Origin: an uncultured Verrucomicrobiota bacterium
Lineage (GTDB): Bacteria; Verrucomicrobiota; Kiritimatiellia; CAIVKH01
Assembly: GCA_937872895.1 (NCBI GenBank)
Contig: CALMUP010000021.1
Coordinates: 1 to 64,000 of the forward strand
DNA: 64,000 bases
Reading direction: 5' to 3'
Below are positions 26,564-35,054 of this stretch, in pieces. Made by a program: the position numbers and the translations under genes. Position 1 is the first letter of the stretch; the number at the start of each line of letters is the position of its first letter. Below the pieces are notes generated by a model. It saw only the letters and a list, made by a program, of their open reading frames with translations. It was not told the origin of the DNA and ran no database searches.

Positions 26564-28120
26564 TTATCTGGCTATGAGGCGGATGGAGAGGTCGTGAATG
26601 GTGAACGCGCCGGCTCCGCGCACGAGTTCGAGGTGGAGGGGGCCGCTGGCGTCGGGATCGAGGAGCGGCAGATAGACCGAGTGGCGGCCAGCGGGGAGCG
26701 GACCCTTCACGTCGCGGACGGGATTTCCGTCGCGTCCGGTCCAGCCGAGCATCAGTTCGCTGGCGGTTTCGACGGTGGCTTCGATGCGGAGCACGGGGAG
26801 GTGGTTGGTGGTGGCGTCGGGGAGGGGTAGCGTGAAGGCCGGGGCGCGGCGTTGGCCGGTGAGGGTGAAGCCGTCGGGGGTGGTTGCTGCGGTGACGTCC
26901 GGGGCGGTGGCGAGGGCGTCGAAGCCGGAGGACGGATTCCAAGACGCGGCGGTGGTGGTGGCGCGGTGGAAGCGGTCGCGGTTGCCGTGTTGTTGCACGG
27001 ACATCTCGTAGCGTTGGCCCATGCGGATGCGGCGTTCGGCCATCAGGTGGATGACCCACTCCGGTTCGCTGGCGGCGATGACGCTGGTATCGATGCCGGC
27101 GTTGCTCCAGCGGAAACGCAGCCAGCGGAAGTACTCGCCGAACCACGGCTTGAGGTAGTGGCCAAACGAGTCGTGGAAGAGCACGGCGCGCGGGCGGCGT
27201 TCGTCGGGCGTGGTGGTGACGATGTCGCCGAGCGGATGATCGGTCAGCGGGAACACGGTGAGTTCGCTGGCGGTGCGGCGGATCTCGACGAGGCGTTCGA
27301 AGGTCTCGCCGGGGAGTCCGAGCATGTTGCCCATGTCGCCTTCACGGTAATCGACGACGCGGAAGGAAAGATCGGCCGGTGTGATGCGCGGCACCACCGG
27401 CGCGAGCAGGCGGAGCGTATCGGTCAGGGCGAACGCGGCGGCCCAGGCCCCGGCATCGTTCCAGTGGGTGTCGGTCTTGCGGTAGAGCAGGCTGTGTGGT
27501 GCGGCGGCGGCGAGGGTTGGTTCAAGGGGAACAAACGGATAGGTGGCGCGCGGGGCGATGTGGGCGACGAACTGGTCGTAGGCGCCGGGGTTGACCGGTG
27601 CGTAGCCGGCGGGCAGGTGCGCGCGGTTCATGCGTTCCTTGCCGGGGATCACCGCGTAGAGGAAGCCGATGCCGCGGTCGCGCAGCCAGGCGTGCTGGTC
27701 TTCGAGTTGCCAGCGCCAGCGCTCCAGCTCGTAGGGGGAAAGCGGGGCCGTGCCGCGCAGGTCGGCGATCGGGTCGCCATCCTCCGCAGGTGTGCCCTTC
27801 AGGAAGACGAAGCCGTCGCGACCGCGGAAGACCTTGGGGGAGGGTGAGGTATGGAGGGCGAAGAAGGAGAAGCGGGCGTGGGCCTTGATGAGGGAGGAGC
27901 GGAAGCCGAAGTGGTCGGCGAACCAGGCGTCGAAGGCTTCGGGGAAGGCGGCGAGGGCCTTCGCGTCGCGGGGCAGGCTCGGGGCGGGGGCGAGGGTGCG
28001 TTTCTCGCCGGCGGCGGCCTCGAGGTCGGGCTTGAGGAAGAGCGCGGGCAGGACCAGCGCGAGGGCGAAGAGCCCGGCGAGCAGTCGGTCGAGCCAGGGT
28101 GTGGAGGGTGCGGCATTCAT
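26564..28120 (-). CDS. AlgX/AlgJ-like SGNH O-acetyltransferase
   Basis: A 518-residue periplasmic protein with an N-terminal anchor (13-30). The SGNH-like core shows RKTDTHWND with Asp217 and His219 as catalytic candidates, and FHDSFG with Ser318 as nucleophile. Such proteins take acyl groups passed across the membrane by an MBOAT partner and place them on alginate-like exopolysaccharides. The C-terminal 120 residues look like a beta-sandwich, possibly carbohydrate-binding as in AlgX. The MBOAT gene lies 94 bp upstream in the same direction, separated only by two small hairpins. Confidence 0.85.
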   Translation of the reverse strand: MNAAPSTPWLDRLLAGLFALALVLPALFLKPDLEAAAGEKRTLAPAPSLPRDAKALAAFPEAFDAWFADHFGFRSSLIKAHARFSFFALHTSPSPKVFRGRDGFVFLKGTPAEDGDPIADLRGTAPLSPYELERWRWQLEDQHAWLRDRGIGFLYAVIPGKERMNRAHLPAGYAPVNPGAYDQFVAHIAPRATYPFVPLEPTLAAAAPHSLLYRKTDTHWNDAGAWAAAFALTDTLRLLAPVVPRITPADLSFRVVDYREGDMGNMLGLPGETFERLVEIRRTASELTVFPLTDHPLGDIVTTTPDERRPRAVLFHDSFGHYLKPWFGEYFRWLRFRWSNAGIDTSVIAASEPEWVIHLMAERRIRMGQRYEMSVQQHGNRDRFHRATTTAASWNPSSGFDALATAPDVTAATTPDGFTLTGQRRAPAFTLPLPDATTNHLPVLRIEATVETASELMLGWTGRDGNPVRDVKGPLPAGRHSVYLPLLDPDASGPLHLELVRGAGAFTIHDLSIRLIAR

Positions 28121-28129
28121 GGGTGTTGT

Positions 28130-28187
28130 GTCGTAGCCGCTCCGCGAGCGGCATAACGAAGCGTGCGCCTCACGGAGGCGCTCCTAC
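28130..28187. repeat. Pair of REP-like hairpins inside the acetylation operon
   Basis: The first hairpin has arms GCCGCT and AGCGGC at 28136-28152, and the second has GCGCCT and AGGCGC at 28165-28181. It is followed by TCCTAC, a layout seen in dispersed REP-like elements. They lie between two same-strand genes and lack a T-run, so they are not a clear terminator. Confidence 0.6.
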
Positions 28188-28214
28188 ACCGGATGGAATG
28201 GGGGTCGTGCATGC

Positions 28215-29636
28215 CTAGAACCGGAAGTAGATGAAAGGGTTGTGGGTGCCGGCGGCGAGTTTCATGACCGACCAGGCGAAGACGGCGAGCAGGCCGAGGG
28301 TGGCGAGGAGCTGGCGCTGGGCGGTCCAGCCACGGCGGTCGAACCAGCCGGCCAGCCAGGGCATCAGCGGCATCGAGCCGAGCGCCGCGGCGATCAGGGT
28401 CAGCACCAGCTCCGGGTTGAGGAACAGCGGGATGGTGTACTGGCCGGACAGGGGATCGGCCAGGCCGAAGAGGGCGCGGAAGTAGCCGGCCGAGTGGGCG
28501 AGGTCGCTGGCCCGGAAGAACACCATCGTGGTCAGGATGATGAACAGCAGGTAGGCGTGGCCGAAGGCGGTCTGGAAGAGGGGGATCTTCTTGATGCGGA
28601 CGAGGCGTTCGATGACCAGGAAGACGGCCTGGTAGAGGCCGAAGAGCAGGAAGTTCCAGCTCGCGCCGTGCCAGAGGCCGCAGAGGATGAACACGGCCAT
28701 GAGGTTGATATAGGCGCGGACCTTGTGGCAGCGGTAGCCGCCGAGGGGGGTGAAGAGGTAGTCGCGGAACCAGGTGGAGAGGGAGATGTGCCAGCGCTGC
28801 CAGAACTCGGTGAGGGACTTGGCGATGTAGGGGTAGTGGAAGTTGGGGAGGAAGTGGAAACCGACCATGCGGCCGAGGCCGATGGCCATGTCGGAGTAGC
28901 CGGAGAAGTCGAAGTAGAGCTGGAACATGAAGAAGATGAGGCCCATCCAGGCGACCGGGGCGGGAAGACCGGCCGGGTCGAGGGCGAAGACGGCGTCGGC
29001 CTGGGCACCCATGGGGTTGGCGATGAGGACCTTCTTGCCGAGGCCGGTGAGGAAGAGGCGGACGCCGTCGGCGAAGTCCGGGATGGATTCGCGGCGGTGC
29101 TTGATCTCGTGGGCGATGTCGGCGTAGCGGACGATGGGTCCGGCGATGAGCTGGGGGAAGAGGGCGATGTAGAGGGCGACGTCGAAGGGGTTGCGGTTGG
29201 CCTGGACGTGGCCGCGGTGGACGTCGACGACGTAGGAGAGGGCCTGGAAGGTGAAGAAGGAGATGCCGAGGGGCAGGTGGACCTTGCCGAGGGGGATCTG
29301 GAGGTCGGCCAAGGCGAGCAGCACGTTGAGGTTGTCGACGAGGAAGTTCGCGTACTTGAAGTAGAGGAGCAGGGCGAGGTTGGCCGAGACGGCCAGCGAG
29401 GTGCGCAGGAAACGCGCGCGGGACTTCTTCGGGGCGGCTTCGACCCAGAGGCCGAAGGCGTAGTTGGCGGTGATGGAGGCGAGCATGACCGCGACGTAGC
29501 CGAGTTCGCCCCAGGCGTAGAAGAGCAGGCTGGCCCCCAGCAGGAAGGCGTTGCGGGCGGTGCGGGGCAGCAGGAAGTAGCCGGCCAGCACCGCGGGCAG
29601 GAAGGCGAACAGGAAGATGACCGAGCTGAACACCAT
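28215..29636 (-). CDS. MBOAT family O-acyltransferase (AlgI-like)
   Basis: A 473-residue membrane protein with about 10-12 helices. It moves acyl groups across the inner membrane for polysaccharide O-acetylation. Family motifs are visible: PLGISFFTFQALSYVVD, LIAGPIVRY, LYFDFSGYSDMAIGLG, SLTEFWQRWHISLSTWFRDY and the catalytic His in CGLWHGASWNF. The start at 29636 (MVFSSVIFLF) fits the family. Upstream codons to 29699 do not. It is probably co-transcribed with the AlgX-like gene, making a two-component acetylation system. Confidence 0.93.
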   Translation of the reverse strand: MVFSSVIFLFAFLPAVLAGYFLLPRTARNAFLLGASLLFYAWGELGYVAVMLASITANYAFGLWVEAAPKKSRARFLRTSLAVSANLALLLYFKYANFLVDNLNVLLALADLQIPLGKVHLPLGISFFTFQALSYVVDVHRGHVQANRNPFDVALYIALFPQLIAGPIVRYADIAHEIKHRRESIPDFADGVRLFLTGLGKKVLIANPMGAQADAVFALDPAGLPAPVAWMGLIFFMFQLYFDFSGYSDMAIGLGRMVGFHFLPNFHYPYIAKSLTEFWQRWHISLSTWFRDYLFTPLGGYRCHKVRAYINLMAVFILCGLWHGASWNFLLFGLYQAVFLVIERLVRIKKIPLFQTAFGHAYLLFIILTTMVFFRASDLAHSAGYFRALFGLADPLSGQYTIPLFLNPELVLTLIAAALGSMPLMPWLAGWFDRRGWTAQRQLLATLGLLAVFAWSVMKLAAGTHNPFIYFRF

Positions 29637-29700
29637 CGGGGGGCGACTATACGGAAGAGCCCCCGCGCGGGCAATGCCGTTCACGGACCCTGCTCCCAAT

Positions 29701-29763
29701 CTTAATCGTAATCCTGCTCGTCATCGTACTCGGTCGATGAGGACTAGGATGAACGAGTACGAT
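29701..29763. repeat. Inverted repeat of TCGTAATCC/TCGTACTCG type
   Basis: ATCGTACTCG at 29723-29732 pairs with CGAGTACGAT at 29754-29763, preceded by AATCGTAATCCTGCTCGTC. The same family forms the long hairpin at 62525-62599. It forms part of a gene-free stretch of about 380 bp between the MBOAT and starch-binding genes. Confidence 0.65.
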
Positions 29764-29801
29764 GCAGAATCATCCCGCAAACGAGCGGCCACCGGGGAAC
29801 A

Positions 29802-29931
29802 GGGGAATCGATCGCGACGGCGACAGCGAACGCGAATTCTTCGCTGTCGGTATCGGTATCGAAATCAATCCCGTTGTCTCCTGGGGAATCGATAGCGATA
29901 CCGATCCCGACGGATTGTTGGTGGGGGTCGG
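29802..29931. repeat. Imperfect hairpin and direct copies of GGGAATCGAT units
   Basis: CGACAGCGAA at 29821-29830 pairs with TTCGCTGTCG at 29840-29849, extending imperfectly outward into GGGAATCGAT and ATCAATCCC. A further GGGAATCGATAGCGATACCG copy follows from 29884. No convincing gene is present. Confidence 0.55.
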
Positions 29932-30020
29932 AATCCTTATGTTGGGGAAACATCAGGCGACCGCTTCCTGACACCCGACACCCGAAACCCTCTTCCACCC
30001 GAAACCCTCCTCGCCTTGGG

Positions 30021-30062
30021 CAAAAAACAGGCGGGTGAAACCGCGTAGGGCTTCACCCGCCT
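30021..30062 (-). terminator. Rho-independent terminator of the starch-binding gene
   Basis: On the minus strand the stem AGGCGGGTGAA/TTCACCCGCCT with a 12-nt loop is followed by GTTTTTTG. It lies 22 nt downstream of the stop codon at 30085, the expected position. Confidence 0.85.
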
Positions 30063-30084
30063 GGCCGAATCTCGGGGGGAAGGG

Positions 30085-31386
30085 TTAGGGACGGACGGGG
30101 ATTTTCCAGTCCTTGCCGCCGTGGTTGTCCCACGAGCCGGCCTTGTCGGTGAACACCACGTTGATTTCGGTGGCGTCGGCCGGGACGTTGATGGTGACTT
30201 CGAAGCGGCCGGTCTGGCCGTTGGAAGTCAGTTGCGCGGTCTGGTAGACGTTCTTCCAACCGTTGTGGCCGACGTGGGCATAGATGGGTTTGCCGAACAG
30301 GGGGTTGCCCTGGTTGCCCATGCCGTAGGAAAGGGTGACGGTGCCGCCCTTGCTCGGATAGGCGTTGGCCCAGATCAGGCGGACGCCGCGGCCGCTGGTG
30401 TCTTCGCCGACGTTCGGGTTGGTGCCGTTGGCCATCTCGATGATGTTGGCCATCGGGAAGCCGATTTGTCCGTCGCCGTCCGGATTGTCGGTGGCGGATT
30501 GGCCGAGGTTGCCGAAGTATTCCATTTCCCAGCTGTCGAGCAGTCCGTCGTTGTCGGTGTCGTTCGGGTTCACCGGATTGCCGATAGTCAGGCGGTAGTC
30601 CTTGCCGCCGTTGTTGTCCCAGTACCAGGTGCCGTTGACGCGGTAGAAGATGGCGTAGGTGAGGTCGACGCGGCCGCTGGTCACGTTCATGACATTGGTC
30701 GAGTCGACGGGGAACCAGCGGATGAAGCCGAGGCTGCGGTGGTTGTACTCGAAGCCGGCGGGAGTGAGGTTTACACCCCACTGTTCAAAGCCGTTGCCGA
30801 GGTCGGATTCGTAGGTGGCGGAGGCGAAACGGTGGTCGGCCCAGTTGTTCCAGGTCCAGACGATGCCGATGGCTTCGGGTGCGCCGAGGTTCTTGATCTT
30901 GATGTCGAGGGCCATGTTCCACGGGCGCATCCAGGTGATGCCGGTGGCGTTGGTGTAGTCGCCGGGGGCGATGCTGTCGCCGATGCGGGAAACCGGGAGC
31001 TCCGGGGTCGGGGAGGTGGTGAACTCGTAGTTCAGTCCGTTGCGCGAGTCCCAGATGTGGCCGCCCCACCGGTCAAAGCCGTGGAAGAAGTACTTCACGG
31101 TCGCGCCGCCGGGGAACTGGAAGGACGGCATGAAGGTCCACAGCGAGTTGCCGTCGATGTTCGCGACGTACTTCATCGGATACATGACCCAGTTGCCGCC
31201 GTTCACCTGGATGCCGACTTCGGCCTGCAGGCCCACGTAGTCCTGGTTCATCATGATCGAGAACAGGCCGGGGTTCGCCCGGTCGTCGTGCTTCTTGTAG
31301 ATTCCGTACGTGCCCATCCAGGTCGGGAACGCCATCGCGGCCTGACCCACCAACAAACTCAACGCCACCCACCATGCTTTTTTCAT
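30085..31386 (-). CDS. Secreted multi-module starch-binding protein (CBM25/26-like)
   Basis: The 433-residue protein starts with a signal peptide (MKKAWWVALSLLVGQAAMA). Three carbohydrate-binding regions can be seen. The first 110 residues resemble a CBM25-type module. A second ends in WYWDNNGGKDYRL near 252, and a third C-terminal one ends in WDNHGGKDWKIPV. The WDNNxGxDY signature is typical of starch-binding CBM21/25/53 modules. A short calcium-repeat-like stretch (NDTDNDGLLDSWEMEYFG) separates the second and third. No catalytic domain is apparent. It probably holds alpha-glucan at or near the cell surface, complementing the giant amylase. The start at 31386 follows AAAGGATTC. Confidence 0.8.
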   Translation of the reverse strand: MKKAWWVALSLLVGQAAMAFPTWMGTYGIYKKHDDRANPGLFSIMMNQDYVGLQAEVGIQVNGGNWVMYPMKYVANIDGNSLWTFMPSFQFPGGATVKYFFHGFDRWGGHIWDSRNGLNYEFTTSPTPELPVSRIGDSIAPGDYTNATGITWMRPWNMALDIKIKNLGAPEAIGIVWTWNNWADHRFASATYESDLGNGFEQWGVNLTPAGFEYNHRSLGFIRWFPVDSTNVMNVTSGRVDLTYAIFYRVNGTWYWDNNGGKDYRLTIGNPVNPNDTDNDGLLDSWEMEYFGNLGQSATDNPDGDGQIGFPMANIIEMANGTNPNVGEDTSGRGVRLIWANAYPSKGGTVTLSYGMGNQGNPLFGKPIYAHVGHNGWKNVYQTAQLTSNGQTGRFEVTINVPADATEINVVFTDKAGSWDNHGGKDWKIPVRP

Positions 31387-31435
31387 CGAAGAATCCTTTG
31401 CTGTACCGGCTACTCCATTCCGGATTTGTTGGAGC

Positions 31436-31464
31436 GGTTTAACGAATGAGGGAGCCTCTGTCAA
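31436..31464 (-). promoter_or_regulatory. Predicted sigma-70 promoter of the starch-binding gene
   Basis: On the minus strand TTGACA (31464-31459) is followed after 17 nt by TAAACC (31441-31436), about 50 nt upstream of the ATG at 31386. The -35 box is perfect and the spacing ideal, while the -10 box is weaker. Confidence 0.6.
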
Positions 31465-31569
31465 GTATAACGTTTTACTTTTGTCGCCGTGTGGTTCTTT
31501 TCGCACGAATCCCGGGGTTTTCATGGATTGCCGGGTTGCCGTGGCGGTGGATTGTGTCAGGATGGGGGG

Positions 31570-33915
31570 ATGGAAACCAACGATCAGCAGGAGCGGCCGG
31601 GAACCCCGGCGGAGGCGATTGAGCAGTCGGGGATTTGCGAGGTGGAGGGGATCCTCGAGGCGGACCTGTGTCCGGTGTCGCACCAGCTCCATGTCGCGTT
31701 TGATCCGGCGCGCATTTCCGAGCGGGAGGTGGCGCGGCGGCTGGAGCGGATGGAGCCCTACCTGCGGCAGCGGTTTGAGCGGTGTCTGTTCCAGGTCGGG
31801 AGCAAGGCGTGCGAGGCGTGTGCGGTCCGGTTGGAGAAGCGGGCGGAGGCGATTCCCGGGGTGCGTCGGGCGAGTGCGTCGTTCATCGGCGGGGTGATGA
31901 GTGTGCAGTTTGACGAGGCGCAGGTGCGGGAGCAGGAGGTACTCGACCGGCTGCTGAACGAGGGGGTGAAGGTGGCGCCGTGGCGGATGCCGGAGGCGGC
32001 GGGTGGTGCGGGGCGGTGGTGGTCGTCGTTGCTGGCGAGTCCGGCCGAGGCGTGGCTGACGGTGGCGACGCTGGTGTTCCTGGTGGTCGGGGCGGTGACG
32101 CCGGGAGCGGGATGGCCGCCGGTGGTGGCGACGGTGGCGTTTGCGGCGGCCTATGTCGCGGGTGGCTGGTTCGGGGTGCAGTCGGCCTGGGCGTCGTTGC
32201 GCGAAGGCACGGTGGATGTCGATCTCCTGATGATCCTGGCGGCGATGGGCGCGGCCTATGTCGGGGCACCGCTGGAGGGCGGGACGTTGCTGTTCCTGTT
32301 CGCGTTGTCGAATGTGTTGCAGCAGGCGGCGATGGAGCGGGCGCGCACCGCGATCCATGCGTTGATGAAACTGCGGCCGACCGAGGCGTTGGTGCGGCGG
32401 GACGGGAAGCTGGTGACGCTGGGCATTGATGCGCTGGTGGTGGGGGACCGGGTGCTGGTGCGGCCCGGCGAGCGGGTGCCGCTGGACGGCGAGATCGTGC
32501 TGGGGGAAAGTGCGCTGGACGAGGCGTCGTTGACCGGCGAGTCGATGCCGGTGACCAAGCGGGTGGGGGATCCGGTCTTCGCGGGCACGATCAACACCTC
32601 GGGCGGGTTGGAGGTGGCGGTGACGCGGTTGGCGCGGGATTCGGCGATCGCCCGGTTGATCCAGATGGTCGAGCATGCGCAGAGCGAGAAGGCCGAGACG
32701 CAGCGGTTTCTCGACAAGGCGGAGCAGGTGTATGCGGCGGGGGTGATCCTGTTCGTGATCGGGTTGATCGTGGTGCCGCTGGTGGTGGGCGACGCGTCGT
32801 TCCGCGAGGTCTTTTACCGGGCGATGACGGTGATGGTGGTCGCGTCGCCGTGCGCGCTGGTGATCAGCACGCCGGCCTCGATCCTGTCGGCGATCGGCGG
32901 GGCGGCGCGGCAGGGGGTCTTGTTCAAGGGCGGGTTGCACCTGGAGCGGGCGGCGGGGATTTCCGTGGTGGCCTTCGACAAGACGGGGACCTTGACCTCG
33001 GGCAAGCCGGCGGTGACCGATGTGCTGGCTGGCGTCGAGGCGGAGGTGCTGGCGTTGGCGGCGGCGGTGGAGGTGCGTTCGGAGCATCCGCTGGCCAAGG
33101 CCATCGTGGCGTATGCCCACGCGCGCGGGGTTGCGGTTTCGGAGTGTGCGGGATTCCAGTCGCTGGCCGGGCAGGGGGTGCGGGGCCGGGTCGGTACGGA
33201 CTGGGTGCATGTGGGCGACCCGCGCATGTTCGCGCGCGAGCAGGTGGAGGGTCTGGCTGAGCGGATGCCGGAGATCGAGCGGCTGCAGGGGCAGGGCAAG
33301 TCGTGCATCGTGGTCACGGTGCAGGGGGCGCGGGAGGTGCGGGCGCGGGTGGCGGGGATCATCGCCTTGGCGGATGTGATCCGGCCGGATGCGGCGGCGG
33401 TGGTGGCGGGGTTGAAACGGATCGGGATCAAGCGGGTGGTCATGCTGACGGGCGATCACCGGCGGGTGGCCGAGGCGATCGGGCGGGAGGCGGGGGTCGA
33501 CGAGGTGCATGCGGAGTTGATGCCCGAGGATAAGTGGCGGATCGTGCAATCGCTCAAGGCGGCGGGGCCGGTGGCGATGGTGGGGGACGGGGTCAACGAC
33601 GCGCCGGCCTTGGCCAGCGCCGACATCGGGATTGCCATGGGGGCGGCGGGCACGGATGTGGCGATGGAGACAGCGGACATCGTGTTGATGGGCGAGCGGC
33701 TGCGGCCGATCGTGTATGCCCTGGCGATCAGCCGGGCGGCGCGGCGGGTGGTGGCGCAGAACCTGACCTTCTCGCTGGCGGTGATCGTGGTGCTGGTCAT
33801 CGCGGCGCTGGGGTATGCCCTGCCGTTGCCGGTCGGGGTGATCGGGCACGAGGGCAGCACGGTGCTGGTCTGTCTCAACGGGTTGCGGCTGCTGCGGTTC
33901 AAGGCGCCGCACTGA
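31570..33915 (+). CDS. P1B-4 type heavy-metal P-type ATPase
   Basis: A 781-residue inner-membrane exporter of divalent metals, probably Co, Zn, Cd or Fe. Two N-terminal HMA-like domains come first, the second carrying CEAC. Then follow membrane helices, the TGES actuator loop, the ion-binding SPC motif (ASPCALVIS), the phosphorylation site DKTGTLTSG, the nucleotide motif SEHPLAKAI and the hinge MVGDGVNDAPALA. SPC together with HEGSTVLVCLNGLRLL in the last helix marks the P1B-4 subgroup. ATG at 31570 is preceded by a G-rich stretch. Upstream in-frame codons to 31489 lack family similarity. It is transcribed divergently from the starch-binding gene. Confidence 0.9.
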   Translation: METNDQQERPGTPAEAIEQSGICEVEGILEADLCPVSHQLHVAFDPARISEREVARRLERMEPYLRQRFERCLFQVGSKACEACAVRLEKRAEAIPGVRRASASFIGGVMSVQFDEAQVREQEVLDRLLNEGVKVAPWRMPEAAGGAGRWWSSLLASPAEAWLTVATLVFLVVGAVTPGAGWPPVVATVAFAAAYVAGGWFGVQSAWASLREGTVDVDLLMILAAMGAAYVGAPLEGGTLLFLFALSNVLQQAAMERARTAIHALMKLRPTEALVRRDGKLVTLGIDALVVGDRVLVRPGERVPLDGEIVLGESALDEASLTGESMPVTKRVGDPVFAGTINTSGGLEVAVTRLARDSAIARLIQMVEHAQSEKAETQRFLDKAEQVYAAGVILFVIGLIVVPLVVGDASFREVFYRAMTVMVVASPCALVISTPASILSAIGGAARQGVLFKGGLHLERAAGISVVAFDKTGTLTSGKPAVTDVLAGVEAEVLALAAAVEVRSEHPLAKAIVAYAHARGVAVSECAGFQSLAGQGVRGRVGTDWVHVGDPRMFAREQVEGLAERMPEIERLQGQGKSCIVVTVQGAREVRARVAGIIALADVIRPDAAAVVAGLKRIGIKRVVMLTGDHRRVAEAIGREAGVDEVHAELMPEDKWRIVQSLKAAGPVAMVGDGVNDAPALASADIGIAMGAAGTDVAMETADIVLMGERLRPIVYALAISRAARRVVAQNLTFSLAVIVVLVIAALGYALPLPVGVIGHEGSTVLVCLNGLRLLRFKAPH

Positions 33916-33934
33916 ACCCGGAAACCGGAGTTGA

Positions 33935-34254
33935 GTCACTGCGGATTACGCTGATAACACGGATGGGAAAGGTCACAGGATCGTCAGGCAGTGGGTTTCC
34001 GGCGAAACCTTCTGTACCAACAGGCGTGAACAGATCGACCGATCATCCGCGTAATTCGCGTAATTCGCGGTTCCTCCTGCTGCATCCGGGCTAAACCCGA
34101 AAAACGACATGGAAACCACGGATGAACACGGATGGACACAGATACACGGGGGTGGACCCTGAATACCTCGGTACTGAAAAGGGCAGGGTTCCTTCTTATG
34201 ATGAAACCGGCCTGATGCCATTATCCGTGTGAATCTGTGTTCATTGGTGGTTCC
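33935..34254. repeat. Two nested inverted-repeat elements in a gene-free stretch
   Basis: GCGGATTACGC near 33951 faces CCGCGTAATTCGCGTAATTCG near 34048 in inverse orientation. A second pair joins AACCACGGATGAACACGGAT at 34114-34133 with a diverged inverse copy at 34219-34252 ending GGTGGTTCC. Both belong to a type of dispersed sequence common between genes of environmental bacteria. No gene is supported between 33916 and 34275. Confidence 0.6.
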
Positions 34255-34275
34255 TTCAACTTCGGTTTTCAGGCT

Positions 34276-34318
34276 AAACGCAAAACGCCGCACCGGGGCG
34301 GGCCCGGGGCGGCGTTGG
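34276..34318 (-). terminator. Predicted terminator of the Ala-rich lipoprotein gene
   Basis: On the minus strand a GC-rich hairpin (ACGCCGCCCCGG with CCGGTGCGGCGT) is followed by TTTTGCGTTT, about 25 nt after the stop codon. Confidence 0.65.
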
Positions 34319-34339
34319 TGCGGTCACCCGTGCGGGTGA

Positions 34340-34975
34340 TTACTGCGGCTCGGGCGTGCGGATGTTCTGCATTGTCTTCTCGGCCTGTTCGAATGCCTGT
34401 TGTGCTTCTTCGCGGGCGGCTTCGGCGGCCTCGCTGGCCTGTTGCGCGATGTCCTCGGCGGCTTTGGCGGCGCTGGCTTCGACGTCTGCCGTGGCGCTGG
34501 CGGTTTCAGCCACGGCTTCGCTGGCGACGGCTTCGGTACTGGCGGCGATGCCTCCGACGGATTCCTTCACGTCCGCAACGGCCTGCTGGGCGGCCTCGGC
34601 CGCGTCGGCGGCGGCGTCCTTCACCTGCTCGGACAAATCTGCGGCGACGTCTTTGGTGGCCTCTACGGCGGCGGCAGCAGCCTCCTGGGTTGCTTCGACC
34701 GCGTCGGCGGCAGCGCTCTTCGCGGCTTCCATGGCTTCCGTGGTTGCTTCCTTGGTGGCTTCGGCGGCGCTGTTGACGGCTTCCTTGGCGGCATCAACTG
34801 CTTCGCTGGCGGCTTCGGCGGCCTTGGCGGCGGCAGCGTCGGTGGCGGCGCGGGCCTTTTCGATCATCGAGGTGGTTTCCTCGGTCGTTGCCGGGGCGGC
34901 TTCCTTCTTGCCGCACGCGCTCATTGCCAATGCACCCGCCACCATCACGGTGGTCATACCCAACCATTTGTTCAT
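34340..34975 (-). CDS. Ala/Glu-rich helical lipoprotein
   Basis: A 211-residue lipoprotein: the signal peptide ends in the lipobox ALAMSAC (Cys21). The mature part is a nearly continuous amphipathic helix made of Ala, Glu, Lys and Asp, with loose 11-residue periodicity (units such as AAEAASEAVDAAKEA) and few Gly or Pro. It could form a long coiled coil or a LEA/apolipoprotein-like helix in the periplasm. Low-complexity composition makes homology calls unsafe. The only known fact is export and lipid anchoring by signal. ATG at 34975 follows AAAAGGAGTCCCT. Confidence 0.75.
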   Translation of the reverse strand: MNKWLGMTTVMVAGALAMSACGKKEAAPATTEETTSMIEKARAATDAAAAKAAEAASEAVDAAKEAVNSAAEATKEATTEAMEAAKSAAADAVEATQEAAAAAVEATKDVAADLSEQVKDAAADAAEAAQQAVADVKESVGGIAASTEAVASEAVAETASATADVEASAAKAAEDIAQQASEAAEAAREEAQQAFEQAEKTMQNIRTPEPQ

Positions 34976-35054
34976 AGGGACTCCTTTTCTTGGATTTTCG
35001 TAACTGTCCCGGAAATAAAATCCTATGCCTGCGTTGATGGCAAGCGATTTGCGC

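Noticed and set aside
28242-29705. Plus-strand open frame of 487 codons, very Glu/Gly/Val-rich
   Set aside because: It lies exactly antisense to the MBOAT gene, whose motifs are complete. The acidic repeats are the complement of its hydrophobic codons.
29637-30020. Possible structured RNA gene between the MBOAT and starch-binding genes
   Set aside because: The visible pairing is explained by dispersed inverted repeats. No conserved RNA family core was recognised.
31387-33939. Upstream in-frame extension of the starch-binding gene to 1284 codons
   Set aside because: The extra part is antisense to the metal ATPase and Arg/His/Pro-rich. A signal peptide, promoter and ribosome site mark the true start at 31386.
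34356-35003. Plus-strand frames opposite the Ala-rich lipoprotein
   Set aside because: Ala/Ser- or Gly-rich complements of a low-complexity gene. The minus strand has a lipobox, ribosome site and terminator.
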